A program made the position numbers and the translations under genes. This document shows, piece after piece, positions 1-6,365 of a stretch of DNA of 11,029 bases. The notes beneath the pieces were generated by a model, which was not told the DNA's origin, searched no databases, and worked only from the letters and a program-made list of their open reading frames with translations. Source of the stretch: Alphaproteobacteria bacterium (lineage in GTDB: Bacteria; Pseudomonadota; Alphaproteobacteria; Rickettsiales; VGDC01). Positions within the stretch are counted from its first letter, which is position 1. Every line of letters starts with the position of its first letter. The stretch is from NCBI GenBank assembly GCA_016869895.1, contig VGDC01000025.1:1-11029 (forward strand), read 5' to 3'.

Positions 1-1
1 G

Positions 2-514
2 AGGAACATGCCCGGTGTACAGGATGACGCGACCTTCGAGATGGTCAAGAACGAGGGTTGGGACACCTATAAGGATTATTATGGGCAGCACAGGAAAAAC
101 ACCTTCTCTGTCGCAGGTTCTGCCCGCAAAGCGCATCTGGCAGCTAATATGGACAAGGGCTTCCTGCGCCGCCACGTGGGTGCCGAAGCGAGAGGATTGG
201 CAGCAGGGGGCGGCGCATTGCTGAACAACCGCGCCCGTCGCGTGATGAGTGTCGGCCCCGTCATGGCGACTGGCGCGAGAACCATGCTGAGCCGCTCGCT
301 GCACAATCAGGCGAATCTTGGCTTCAAATCATCCTATGATGCATCCATGGGTCAACATGTCGCGTCCTACAACCGCTTCGACGGCGATTATTTCCATGCC
401 GGCAAACCTCTCGACGATGATAATATGGGACGTTTGGGTCGCGGCCATGGCCGTGGTCGCCGTGGCGGCAGACCGGGCGGTGGAGGCGGTCGTCGCCATC
501 AGCGCGGCAGTTGA
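2..514 (+). CDS. 3' part of a T4SS gene, probably the VirB6 C-terminal tail (partial)
   Basis: The reading frame is open to the left edge, so the true start probably lies outside the window. The ATG at 8 has only a GAGG 3 bases upstream, which is too close for a good ribosome binding site. The roughly 170 visible residues contain no membrane segment. They are basic and rich in Ala, Gly and Arg, and the last 30 or so are almost entirely Gly, Arg and His. No enzymatic motif is visible. VirB6 is a polytopic inner-membrane channel protein that normally precedes virB7/virB8, and alphaproteobacterial versions often carry long soluble C-terminal extensions. The assignment therefore rests on position just upstream of virB8 and on this soluble-tail character, not on a recognised motif. 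It could instead be a lineage-specific T4SS accessory protein. The gap to virB8 is 106 bases. Confidence 0.5.
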   Translation, partial: RNMPGVQDDATFEMVKNEGWDTYKDYYGQHRKNTFSVAGSARKAHLAANMDKGFLRRHVGAEARGLAAGGGALLNNRARRVMSVGPVMATGARTMLSRSLHNQANLGFKSSYDASMGQHVASYNRFDGDYFHAGKPLDDDNMGRLGRGHGRGRRGGRPGGGGGRRHQRGS

Positions 515-547
515 GGCTCTTCGCACACCCATCTCTTTATTTTATCA

Positions 548-576
548 TTGATAATTCACAGTGAATTCTGTATTCA
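548..576 (+). promoter_or_regulatory. Candidate promoter with embedded palindrome upstream of virB8
   Basis: TTGATA at 548-553 matches the -35 consensus at five of six positions. It is followed 17 bases later by a weaker -10-like TATTCA at 571-576. The spacer carries a perfect 15-bp palindrome, AATTCACAGTGAATT (553-567), placed where a repressor would block polymerase. An alternative -10 is TAAAAT at 584-589, which has no good -35 at the right distance. The rest of 515-620 is AT-rich and has no gene. This is inferred from pattern only. Confidence 0.3.
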
Positions 577-620
577 CAATTAGTAAAATGGCATAACCAC
601 TACCCAAAGGTAGAACATCA

Positions 621-1307
621 GTGGCATCTTCAGACAATACCCCCAAAGAATCTTCCACGCAGTCGAAGAACTGGTATAAGGACCGTTACGAAGCGGTCAT
701 CACCCAGCGTAACTTCCTGGGGGTCATCGCCTTATCCAGCCTGTTGCTGGCTCTTGCCGCAGGTTTCATCATCCTGCTCATCCTGCCTACCAAAACGGTG
801 ATGCCCTTCCTGATTCAGGTGGACGAGAAATCCGGTTACACCTCCATCATCGACCAGAGCAGCCGCGATCGCATCTCCGCCGATGAGTCCCTGCGCCGTT
901 ACTTCGTCGTCAAGTTCCTCAAAGCGCGCGAAAGCTATGACTCCGTCGATCTCGACGTGAACAGCAACACCGTGCGCCTTCTCAGCGACCGCGCCATTTA
1001 TCGTGCATATTGGGAGCAGGTCATCAACACGTCGAACAAAGACAGTTTGTATGTGAAGCTTGGAGCTATAGGCACGCGTCAGGTGGATATCAAGTCCGTA
1101 CAGTTCCTCGACGCCAACCGTGCTCAGGTGCGCCTGACCATCAACGAAAGCAAAAAGAATACGGTAGGAGCTGCGGAGCAAAAGCACTATATCGCGCTTA
1201 TCTCCTTCCGCTTCTCCAACCTGAACCTGACTCTGGACGATATGGCGGTCAACCCCCTCAGCTTCCAGGTCATCGAATACCGTCTCGACCAGGACAGCTA
1301 CCTCTAA
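621..1307 (+). CDS. virB8: Type IV secretion system protein VirB8
   Basis: VirB8 is a bitopic inner-membrane protein that nucleates T4SS assembly, contacting VirB6, VirB9 and VirB10 through a periplasmic NTF2-like domain. The 228 residues, near the usual family length, show the expected layout: a charged cytoplasmic N-terminus (1-31), one membrane segment (about 32-55, ending ILLILP) and a periplasmic domain of about 170 residues. The C-terminal NPLSFQVIEYRLDQDS stretch corresponds to the family's conserved NPxGFQVxxYRxD motif. The start is GTG at 621, with AAAGG at 606-610 as a plausible ribosome binding site 10 bases upstream and no in-frame ATG nearby. virB9 follows after 135 bases, an unusually wide gap for this operon type. 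Confidence 0.93.
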   Translation: MASSDNTPKESSTQSKNWYKDRYEAVITQRNFLGVIALSSLLLALAAGFIILLILPTKTVMPFLIQVDEKSGYTSIIDQSSRDRISADESLRRYFVVKFLKARESYDSVDLDVNSNTVRLLSDRAIYRAYWEQVINTSNKDSLYVKLGAIGTRQVDIKSVQFLDANRAQVRLTINESKKNTVGAAEQKHYIALISFRFSNLNLTLDDMAVNPLSFQVIEYRLDQDSYL

Positions 1308-1442
1308 CCTGCGCAAAGGCGCGTGGCTACGCCCTGTCAGTCTCGCTTGACAAGCAACGCTTGCAAATGGGTAAGGGATGGCATAATGATAGAAACGGAT
1401 GAATAATATATGAATCTTAAGCAAACACATAAAAGGTGCGCG
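1308..1442 (+). promoter_or_regulatory. virB8-virB9 intergenic region with nested palindromes and promoter-like boxes
   Basis: No protein gene is visible here, only tiny ORFs such as 1367-1402 (11 codons). GCTTGACAAGC (1345-1355) is a perfect palindrome around a single A. Its right half pairs again with the downstream GCTTG (CAAGC-AAC-GCTTG, 1351-1363), giving three alternating half-sites. The first palindrome contains a perfect -35 hexamer, TTGACA (1347-1352), but no good -10 lies 16-18 bases away. TTGCAA (1361-1366) with CATAAT (1382-1387) is another possible pair, with a short 15-base spacer. The region could be an internal promoter/operator or an mRNA processing hairpin. Confidence 0.3.
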
Positions 1443-2186
1443 ATGAAGTTTCTCCCTGCTTTAGTGACCGGTCTTCTGCTGGTCAGCCCAACGCTTGCAG
1501 CCGCTGATGTCTCTCAGCCGGTTGTCTCGGATAGTCGCGTCAAGACCTTCGTCTATAACGAGAACGAGGTCTACACCATCCTTACCCAATATGGGTATCA
1601 GACCAACATCGAGTTCGCGAAGAACGAAGAGATCCAGACCGTTTCGGTCGGTGACCGCGTTGCGTGGCAGATCATCCCTGCTGGCCGCCGCCTCTTCATC
1701 CAGACCCTTCAGGACGAAGCGCACACCAACTTGACCGTGGTGACCGATCGCCGCTCCTATCAGTTCGACCTGCGTTCAGCTGCTCTGAGTGCTGGAAACG
1801 AAGACCGTCTGGTCTATGTCGCACGCTTCTACTATCCTGATTCCGATTGGGATAAACCCGCTCCTGTCGTCGCGCCGGAAGCGGTCGTGCAGCATTCCTC
1901 CATCGTTCCTGCCGCAGAGAACGAATTCAACTTCAACTACACCTATACCGGGCCTGATTCCGTCGCGCCTGTGCGCATCTTCGACGATGGCGCTAGCACC
2001 TACTTCCAGTTCCCCGCTGGCGTGAGCCCCAGCATCGTGAACGTGACCGCAGACGGCAAAGAGCTTCCCGCATCGGTGAGCCAGCAGAACGGCTACTATG
2101 TGGTCAGCGGCACCTCCGGTCGCTTCACCATCCGTCAGGGTAACGACGTCGTATGCGTCTATAATGAGCAAATCCGCGCTAACTAA
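1443..2186 (+). CDS. virB9: Type IV secretion system outer-membrane-complex protein VirB9
   Basis: VirB9 is an exported protein that, with VirB7 and the VirB10 C-terminus, forms the outer-membrane core ring of the T4SS. I chose ATG 1443 (247 residues) over the in-frame ATG at 1410 because AAAAGG at 1431-1436 sits 6 bases upstream. It also places a clean signal peptide at the N-terminus: MKFLPALVTGLLLVSPTLAA, with cleavage likely near residues 19-21. The N-terminal domain has the family pattern YNENEVYTILTQYGYQTNIEF (about 38-58), followed by the GD-W stretch (70-75). The C-terminal VirB10-binding domain contains APVRIFDDGASTYFQFP (about 175-191), equivalent to the hallmark PxxVFDDGxxTYFQF. 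There is no lipobox cysteine, so this is not a lipoprotein. virB10 starts 40 bases downstream. Confidence 0.94.
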   Translation: MKFLPALVTGLLLVSPTLAAADVSQPVVSDSRVKTFVYNENEVYTILTQYGYQTNIEFAKNEEIQTVSVGDRVAWQIIPAGRRLFIQTLQDEAHTNLTVVTDRRSYQFDLRSAALSAGNEDRLVYVARFYYPDSDWDKPAPVVAPEAVVQHSSIVPAAENEFNFNYTYTGPDSVAPVRIFDDGASTYFQFPAGVSPSIVNVTADGKELPASVSQQNGYYVVSGTSGRFTIRQGNDVVCVYNEQIRAN

Positions 2187-2226
2187 TCTTTAGCGACAAA
2201 GCAACGTAACAGGACGTTTACTGGAT

Positions 2227-3480
2227 ATGGCAGACAATCAGAACCCCAATAACCCCGATAACCCCCAGGATCCGTATCGCTCGGAAATGCCGCAATATAC
2301 AGGCGGCTACGGCTCTACGCAGGACAGCTATTCTCTGGATGAACAAGAGCTGGATACCGGCGCTTCCAGTGTTGCAGCGAATCCGGGACGTGTCCTTTTC
2401 GTCATCGGCGGCGCGGTGCTGTTTGTCGGCTTCCTTTTGTATGCCCTCTTCAGCGATGATAATGCGCCAGCCGAGCAGGCCGCAGATGTCTCTATTAGAC
2501 CAAACTCATCCAGTGTGGCGTCCCCTCAAAGCGCCCCTCCCGCGCCTGTGACCTCCGTTCCCATTCCACCTCCGCCAGCTCCGCCAGTTCTGGCAAGCAC
2601 TCCCCCTCCTCCTCCTCCTCCTCCCGTTCCGGTAGGGGTTACCAAAGTCGAGCAAGCGAAGAACCAACAAGAGCTGGAGCGTCGCAAATCGCCTATGATG
2701 GCATTCGGTGGCCGTAGCGCGCCCGCTGCCAGCACCACAAACAAAGGCGTGACGGGCTTTGCAGGTCGTGACCCTAATCTTGCCTTCAGCCGCGAATATC
2801 TCTCCAGCACGGATGCATCTCAAGCCGAGGCTACAGTGATGGGCAACATCAATTACATCATCGCCCAAGGTAAGGTGATTGACGCGATTCTTGAGACCGC
2901 CATCAATACGGACCTTCCTGGACCTCTCCGCGCCATCGTATCCCGCGACATCTATGCGGAATCCGGTCGGCAGGTGCTGATTCCTCGCGGTTCACGCCTC
3001 ATCGGCAGCTATAACTCCTCGCTCAAAGGCGGGCAGACCCGCGTCTACGTCATCTGGGCACGCGTCATCCGTCCCGATGGTATCGACATCAAGATCGACT
3101 CCCCCGGCATCGACCAGCTCGGGCGTGCGGGTGTAGCAGGCTATGTCGACAACAAATATTTCGAGATGTTCGCTGCAGCTTTCTTGACCAGCTCCGTGAC
3201 TGTGGCACTAGGTGTCGCAGGCGACCAGCTCTTGGATGATGGCGGTACCAGCTCGACCAACACGTCGGATGGCACGACGACCAGCAGCGGTACGGCTGGT
3301 TCGCAAGCAGTGCTTACTGGTATCAACGACTTCTCTGACACCACGGAGCAAATCCTGAAGGATATTTTGGATCAGGAGCCCACCATCACAGTGGATCAGG
3401 GCACCCGCATCAAGGTCTTCGTCAACCGCGACCTGATCATGCCTCCCGCCGTGCTGGAGCAGCTGAAGATCATCCAATAA
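2227..3480 (+). CDS. virB10: Type IV secretion system scaffold protein VirB10 (TrbI family)
   Basis: VirB10 spans the whole envelope: an inner-membrane anchor, a periplasmic proline-rich linker and a C-terminal beta-barrel that forms the outer-membrane cap. It senses ATP use by VirD4/VirB11 and gates the channel. In these 417 residues the cytoplasmic N-terminus (1-53) is rich in Asn, Gln, Pro and Tyr. The membrane helix is about 55-75, and the proline-rich linker about 100-137 includes eight consecutive prolines (126-133). The TrbI domain (from about residue 195) shows the conserved GKVIDAILETAINTDLPG and IPRGSRLIGSY stretches. The membrane-inserting antenna lies around FFAAAFLTSS-like residues near 315-330 and is followed by a Ser/Thr/Gly loop. 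The C-terminus has the usual IKVFVNRDL motif. AGGA at 2211-2214 is a weak, distant ribosome binding site. Confidence 0.95.
   Translation: MADNQNPNNPDNPQDPYRSEMPQYTGGYGSTQDSYSLDEQELDTGASSVAANPGRVLFVIGGAVLFVGFLLYALFSDDNAPAEQAADVSIRPNSSSVASPQSAPPAPVTSVPIPPPPAPPVLASTPPPPPPPPVPVGVTKVEQAKNQQELERRKSPMMAFGGRSAPAASTTNKGVTGFAGRDPNLAFSREYLSSTDASQAEATVMGNINYIIAQGKVIDAILETAINTDLPGPLRAIVSRDIYAESGRQVLIPRGSRLIGSYNSSLKGGQTRVYVIWARVIRPDGIDIKIDSPGIDQLGRAGVAGYVDNKYFEMFAAAFLTSSVTVALGVAGDQLLDDGGTSSTNTSDGTTTSSGTAGSQAVLTGINDFSDTTEQILKDILDQEPTITVDQGTRIKVFVNRDLIMPPAVLEQLKIIQ
2605..2622 (+). repeat. (CCT)6 microsatellite in virB10
   Basis: Six uninterrupted CCT triplets lie in frame as proline codons 127-132, flanked by CCC proline codons on both sides. 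Slippage would change the linker by whole residues without breaking the frame. Confidence 0.85.
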
Positions 3481-3510
3481 TCTTCTCCAGTCGATTGAAT
3501 AAGGATTGCC

Positions 3511-4503
3511 ATGAGTAGCTTAGCCGCCTTAGATACCTATCTCGCCCCACTCAAGCGTTACTTTGCGCAGGACGGCGTGAGCGAGATTTCGATCAACCGC
3601 CCTAAAGAGTTGTGGATCGAAGTATACGGCGATATGTACCGTGACGAGATCCCTGAGTTCGATCTCGACCACTTGAAAGCTTTGGCGCGCCTTATCGCCC
3701 AGTCAACCTCGCAGAAGATCAGCGAGGAAGCGCCTCTGCTTTCCGCGTCACTGCCAGATGGCTATCGTATCCAGATCGTCTTCCCGCCCGCATGCGAAGT
3801 CGGCACGATTGCCATGTCCATCCGTAAACAAGTGATCGTCGATTTCGATCTCGATAAATACGAAGCGCTCGGCGCATTCCAGGCCACTGCCGTCCGTCAC
3901 GAAGAAGACAAAATCGACATCAAGCTGCGCGAAATGCTGGATGCCGGCGACATCAAAGGCTTTATCAAACAAGCGGTGCGCTCCAAGAAGAACATCATCA
4001 TCAGCGGCGGTACCTCCACGGGTAAAACGACCTTCTTGAATGCCGCCCTGAAAGAGATTCCGCTCACGGAACGCATCATCACCGCAGAAGATGCCCGCGA
4101 GATTGACATCAAACAGATTCCTAACCGTGTGCATCTCTTGGCTTCCAAAGGTGGGCAGGGTCGCGCGAATGTGACCACGCAGGAGCTTATCGAAGCCTGC
4201 CTGCGTCTGCGTCCAGACCGCATCATTGTGGGCGAGTTGCGCGGCGCTGAAGCCTTCAGCTATCTGCGCGCAGTGAACACCGGTCACCCCGGTTCCGTCT
4301 CTACCCTCCACGCCGACTCGCCTGACCTCGCCATCGAGCAGCTCATCCTGATGGTCATGCAGGCTGGCCTCGGCATCACCCGCGAGCAGATCAAGCATTA
4401 CGTCGAGAACGTCATCGATGTGATCATTCAGCTCAAGCGCGGCGAGAAGGGCAAGCGTTTCGTCTCCGAGATCTATTTCAAGCCACCTGAAATCGACGCT
4501 TGA
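3511..4503 (+). CDS. virB11: Type IV secretion system ATPase VirB11
   Basis: VirB11 is a hexameric cytoplasmic ATPase of the secretion-superfamily (GspE/PilT-like) that powers pilus biogenesis and substrate transfer with VirB4 and VirD4. The 330 residues match the usual length. The Walker A motif GGTSTGKTT is at 166-174, and an Asp-box-like TAEDAREIDI follows. The Walker B stretch RPDRIIVGELRG is around 234-245 with the catalytic glutamate near 242, and the His box NTGHPGSVSTLHAD is at 256-269. All motifs are intact, so the enzyme should be active. AAGGA at 3501-3505, 5 bases before the ATG, fixes the start. The gene follows virB10 by 30 bases and was probably transcribed with it. A 74-base gap with its own promoter-like signal separates it from virD4. 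Confidence 0.96.
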   Translation: MSSLAALDTYLAPLKRYFAQDGVSEISINRPKELWIEVYGDMYRDEIPEFDLDHLKALARLIAQSTSQKISEEAPLLSASLPDGYRIQIVFPPACEVGTIAMSIRKQVIVDFDLDKYEALGAFQATAVRHEEDKIDIKLREMLDAGDIKGFIKQAVRSKKNIIISGGTSTGKTTFLNAALKEIPLTERIITAEDAREIDIKQIPNRVHLLASKGGQGRANVTTQELIEACLRLRPDRIIVGELRGAEAFSYLRAVNTGHPGSVSTLHADSPDLAIEQLILMVMQAGLGITREQIKHYVENVIDVIIQLKRGEKGKRFVSEIYFKPPEIDA

Positions 4504-4542
4504 GCACTTAAAGCCAGCTCTTCGGGTGGGCGAGTTTGCGCC

Positions 4543-4577
4543 TTGCATAAACACACGCTAACGCTATACTTCGCGCT
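4543..4577 (+). promoter_or_regulatory. Candidate sigma70-type promoter giving leaderless virD4 mRNA
   Basis: TTGCAT (4543-4548) and TATACT (4565-4570) are separated by 16 bases and match the -35/-10 consensus at four and five of six positions. The expected transcription start, 6-7 bases after the -10 box, falls at 4577-4578, on the virD4 ATG itself. No Shine-Dalgarno sequence precedes that ATG, which fits leaderless initiation. A tandem hexamer ACGCTA-ACGCTA (4555-4566) abuts the -10 box. Confidence 0.5.
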
Positions 4578-6365
4578 ATGAGCCGTTTCTTATCATTATT
4601 GATGTTCTGCCTTGTCATCGGCGTCTGCACGACGATTCCGACCTACATCGGCTTTGTGCTCAATTATTACCTTGTTTACAATATGTTCTTCAAGGTTGAC
4701 ATCAGCATCGTACAGGTGCCATTCAACCTTTTCGGCAAGGATTATCACGATTTCATCAAGTACTGCTGGGATAACCGCGTCGCGCTGCACTCGACGGATT
4801 TTTATATCTACCTTTTCGGCCCACCAATCGTCGGCTTCCTCACCGGCCTTGTCCTCGTCTTCTTCCTCCGCGCTCCTTTGATGGACTGGCGTCCCCTCCG
4901 CCAGAAAGAGACTATCCACGGCGATGCCCGCTGGGCCTCCGAGTCGGACATCAAAAAAGCCAAGCTACGCGCGAAGCGCGGCATCATCCTTGGGGTGACG
5001 GGTCAGAAGGATTACCTTATCGCCGACGATTACCAGCACGTGCTGCTCTTCGCGCCTACCGGCTCGGGTAAGGGTGTCGGCTTCGTGATTCCGAACCTGC
5101 TGTTCTGGGATCAGTCTGTCATCGTGCATGATATCAAGCTGGAGAACTATGAATTGACCAGCGGCTGGCGCGCCAAGGAAGGCCAGCAGATCTACCTTTG
5201 GAACCCTGCGGATCCCGATGGCCATAGCCATTGCTATAACCCGCTCGACTGGATTTCCGAGAAACCCGGCCAGATGGTGGATGACGTGCAGAAGATCTGC
5301 AACCTCATTCTGCCAGAGCAGGAATTCTGGCAGAACGAAGCCCGCTCGCTCATGCTGGGCGTTATCCTTTATCTCTGTGCTGTGCCGGATAAGACCACCA
5401 GCTTCGGTGAAGTCGTGCGTACCATGCGCTCCGATGACGTGGTGTATAGCCTTGCGGTGGTGCTGGATACCATCGGCAAGAAAATCCACCCTGTATCCTA
5501 TATGAACATCGCGGCGTTCCTGCAAAAGGCCGATAAAGAACGCTCCGGTGTAGTCTCCACGCTCAACTCCGGCTTGGAACTCTGGGCGAACCCGCTGATT
5601 GACACCACCACGGCATCCTCCGACTTCAACTTGCAGCTTCTGAAGAAGAAGAAAACCACGGTTTATGTGGGCGTGACGCCGGACAACTTGCAGCGCCTTG
5701 AACCGCTCCTGAAGGTGTTCTATCAGCAGGCGTCGGACTTCTTGACCCGCAAGATGCCGCAACCGGACGAGCCTTATGGCGTGATGTTCCTGCTCGACGA
5801 GTTCCCGTCCCTCGGCGAAATGCCCCAGTTCCAGGTGGGTATCGCGTACTTCCGTGGTTACCGCGTCAAGCTCTTCCTCATCGTGCAAGATACCCAGCAG
5901 CTGAAGGGTATTTATGAAGAAGCGGGCATGAACTCGTTCCTGTCCAACAGCTATTACCGTATCACCTTCTCCGCGAACAACATGGAGACGGCAAACATGA
6001 TTTCCCAGCTCATCGGCAACAAGACGGTGAAGCAGGAATCCCACAACAAACCGCGCTTCCTTGACCTGAACCCCGCATCGCGTACCATGCACGTCTCCGA
6101 GACGCAGCGCGCGTTGCTTTTGCCGCAGGAGGTCATCGGCCTGCCGCGTGACGAGCAGATCATACTCGTGGAATCGAACCCGCCCATCAAAACGAAGAAG
6201 ATTTTCTATTATAAGGATTCCTTCTTCACCAAGCGTCTGCTCAAACAGGTCGATGTGCCCTTCCAAGAGCCTTTCGACCCCCGCAAGAAGCCGAAAGCAC
6301 CACCGACCGGTGAAGCGCCTTCCAACGCCACCCCCGCTAAAGCCAACCCGTTCGAAGCGGCTTAG
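4578..6365 (+). CDS. virD4: Type IV secretion system coupling protein VirD4
   Basis: VirD4 is the inner-membrane AAA-type ATPase that recruits protein or DNA substrates and delivers them to the VirB channel. The 595 residues show two N-terminal membrane segments (about 3-28 and 77-97), then the conserved entry IHGDARWASESDI. The Walker A region APTGSGKG is at 159-166 and the Walker B VMFLLDEFPSLG around 402-413, with D407-E408. The region between carries the all-alpha substrate-binding insert typical of the family. The tail is a flexible stretch rich in Lys, Pro and Ala. All nucleotide-binding motifs are intact. No ribosome binding site precedes the ATG, and the next in-frame Met (residue 9) has none either. 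Its TAG stop interlocks with the stop of the convergent hydrolase gene. With no relaxase nearby, the context slightly favours protein secretion over conjugation. Confidence 0.96.
   Translation: MSRFLSLLMFCLVIGVCTTIPTYIGFVLNYYLVYNMFFKVDISIVQVPFNLFGKDYHDFIKYCWDNRVALHSTDFYIYLFGPPIVGFLTGLVLVFFLRAPLMDWRPLRQKETIHGDARWASESDIKKAKLRAKRGIILGVTGQKDYLIADDYQHVLLFAPTGSGKGVGFVIPNLLFWDQSVIVHDIKLENYELTSGWRAKEGQQIYLWNPADPDGHSHCYNPLDWISEKPGQMVDDVQKICNLILPEQEFWQNEARSLMLGVILYLCAVPDKTTSFGEVVRTMRSDDVVYSLAVVLDTIGKKIHPVSYMNIAAFLQKADKERSGVVSTLNSGLELWANPLIDTTTASSDFNLQLLKKKKTTVYVGVTPDNLQRLEPLLKVFYQQASDFLTRKMPQPDEPYGVMFLLDEFPSLGEMPQFQVGIAYFRGYRVKLFLIVQDTQQLKGIYEEAGMNSFLSNSYYRITFSANNMETANMISQLIGNKTVKQESHNKPRFLDLNPASRTMHVSETQRALLLPQEVIGLPRDEQIILVESNPPIKTKKIFYYKDSFFTKRLLKQVDVPFQEPFDPRKKPKAPPTGEAPSNATPAKANPFEAA

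Noticed and set aside
732..1430. A 232-codon - strand open frame opposite virB8, and a similar 268-codon one opposite virB11 (3748-4554).
   Set aside because: Both are shadows of well-recognised T4SS genes and lack a ribosome binding site or motif.
1410..1442. Upstream in-frame ATG for virB9.
   Set aside because: It would add 11 polar residues before an otherwise perfect signal peptide, while AAAAGG sits correctly before ATG 1443.
4504..4542. Possible intrinsic terminator between virB11 and virD4.
   Set aside because: Only a short imperfect CTC/GAG pairing is present and no T-run follows.
4965..6266. A 433-codon open frame antisense to virD4.
   Set aside because: It lies wholly within virD4, which has intact motifs throughout. 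Its product is low-complexity (rich in His, Arg, Val and Leu) and it has no ribosome binding site. It is a codon-bias shadow.
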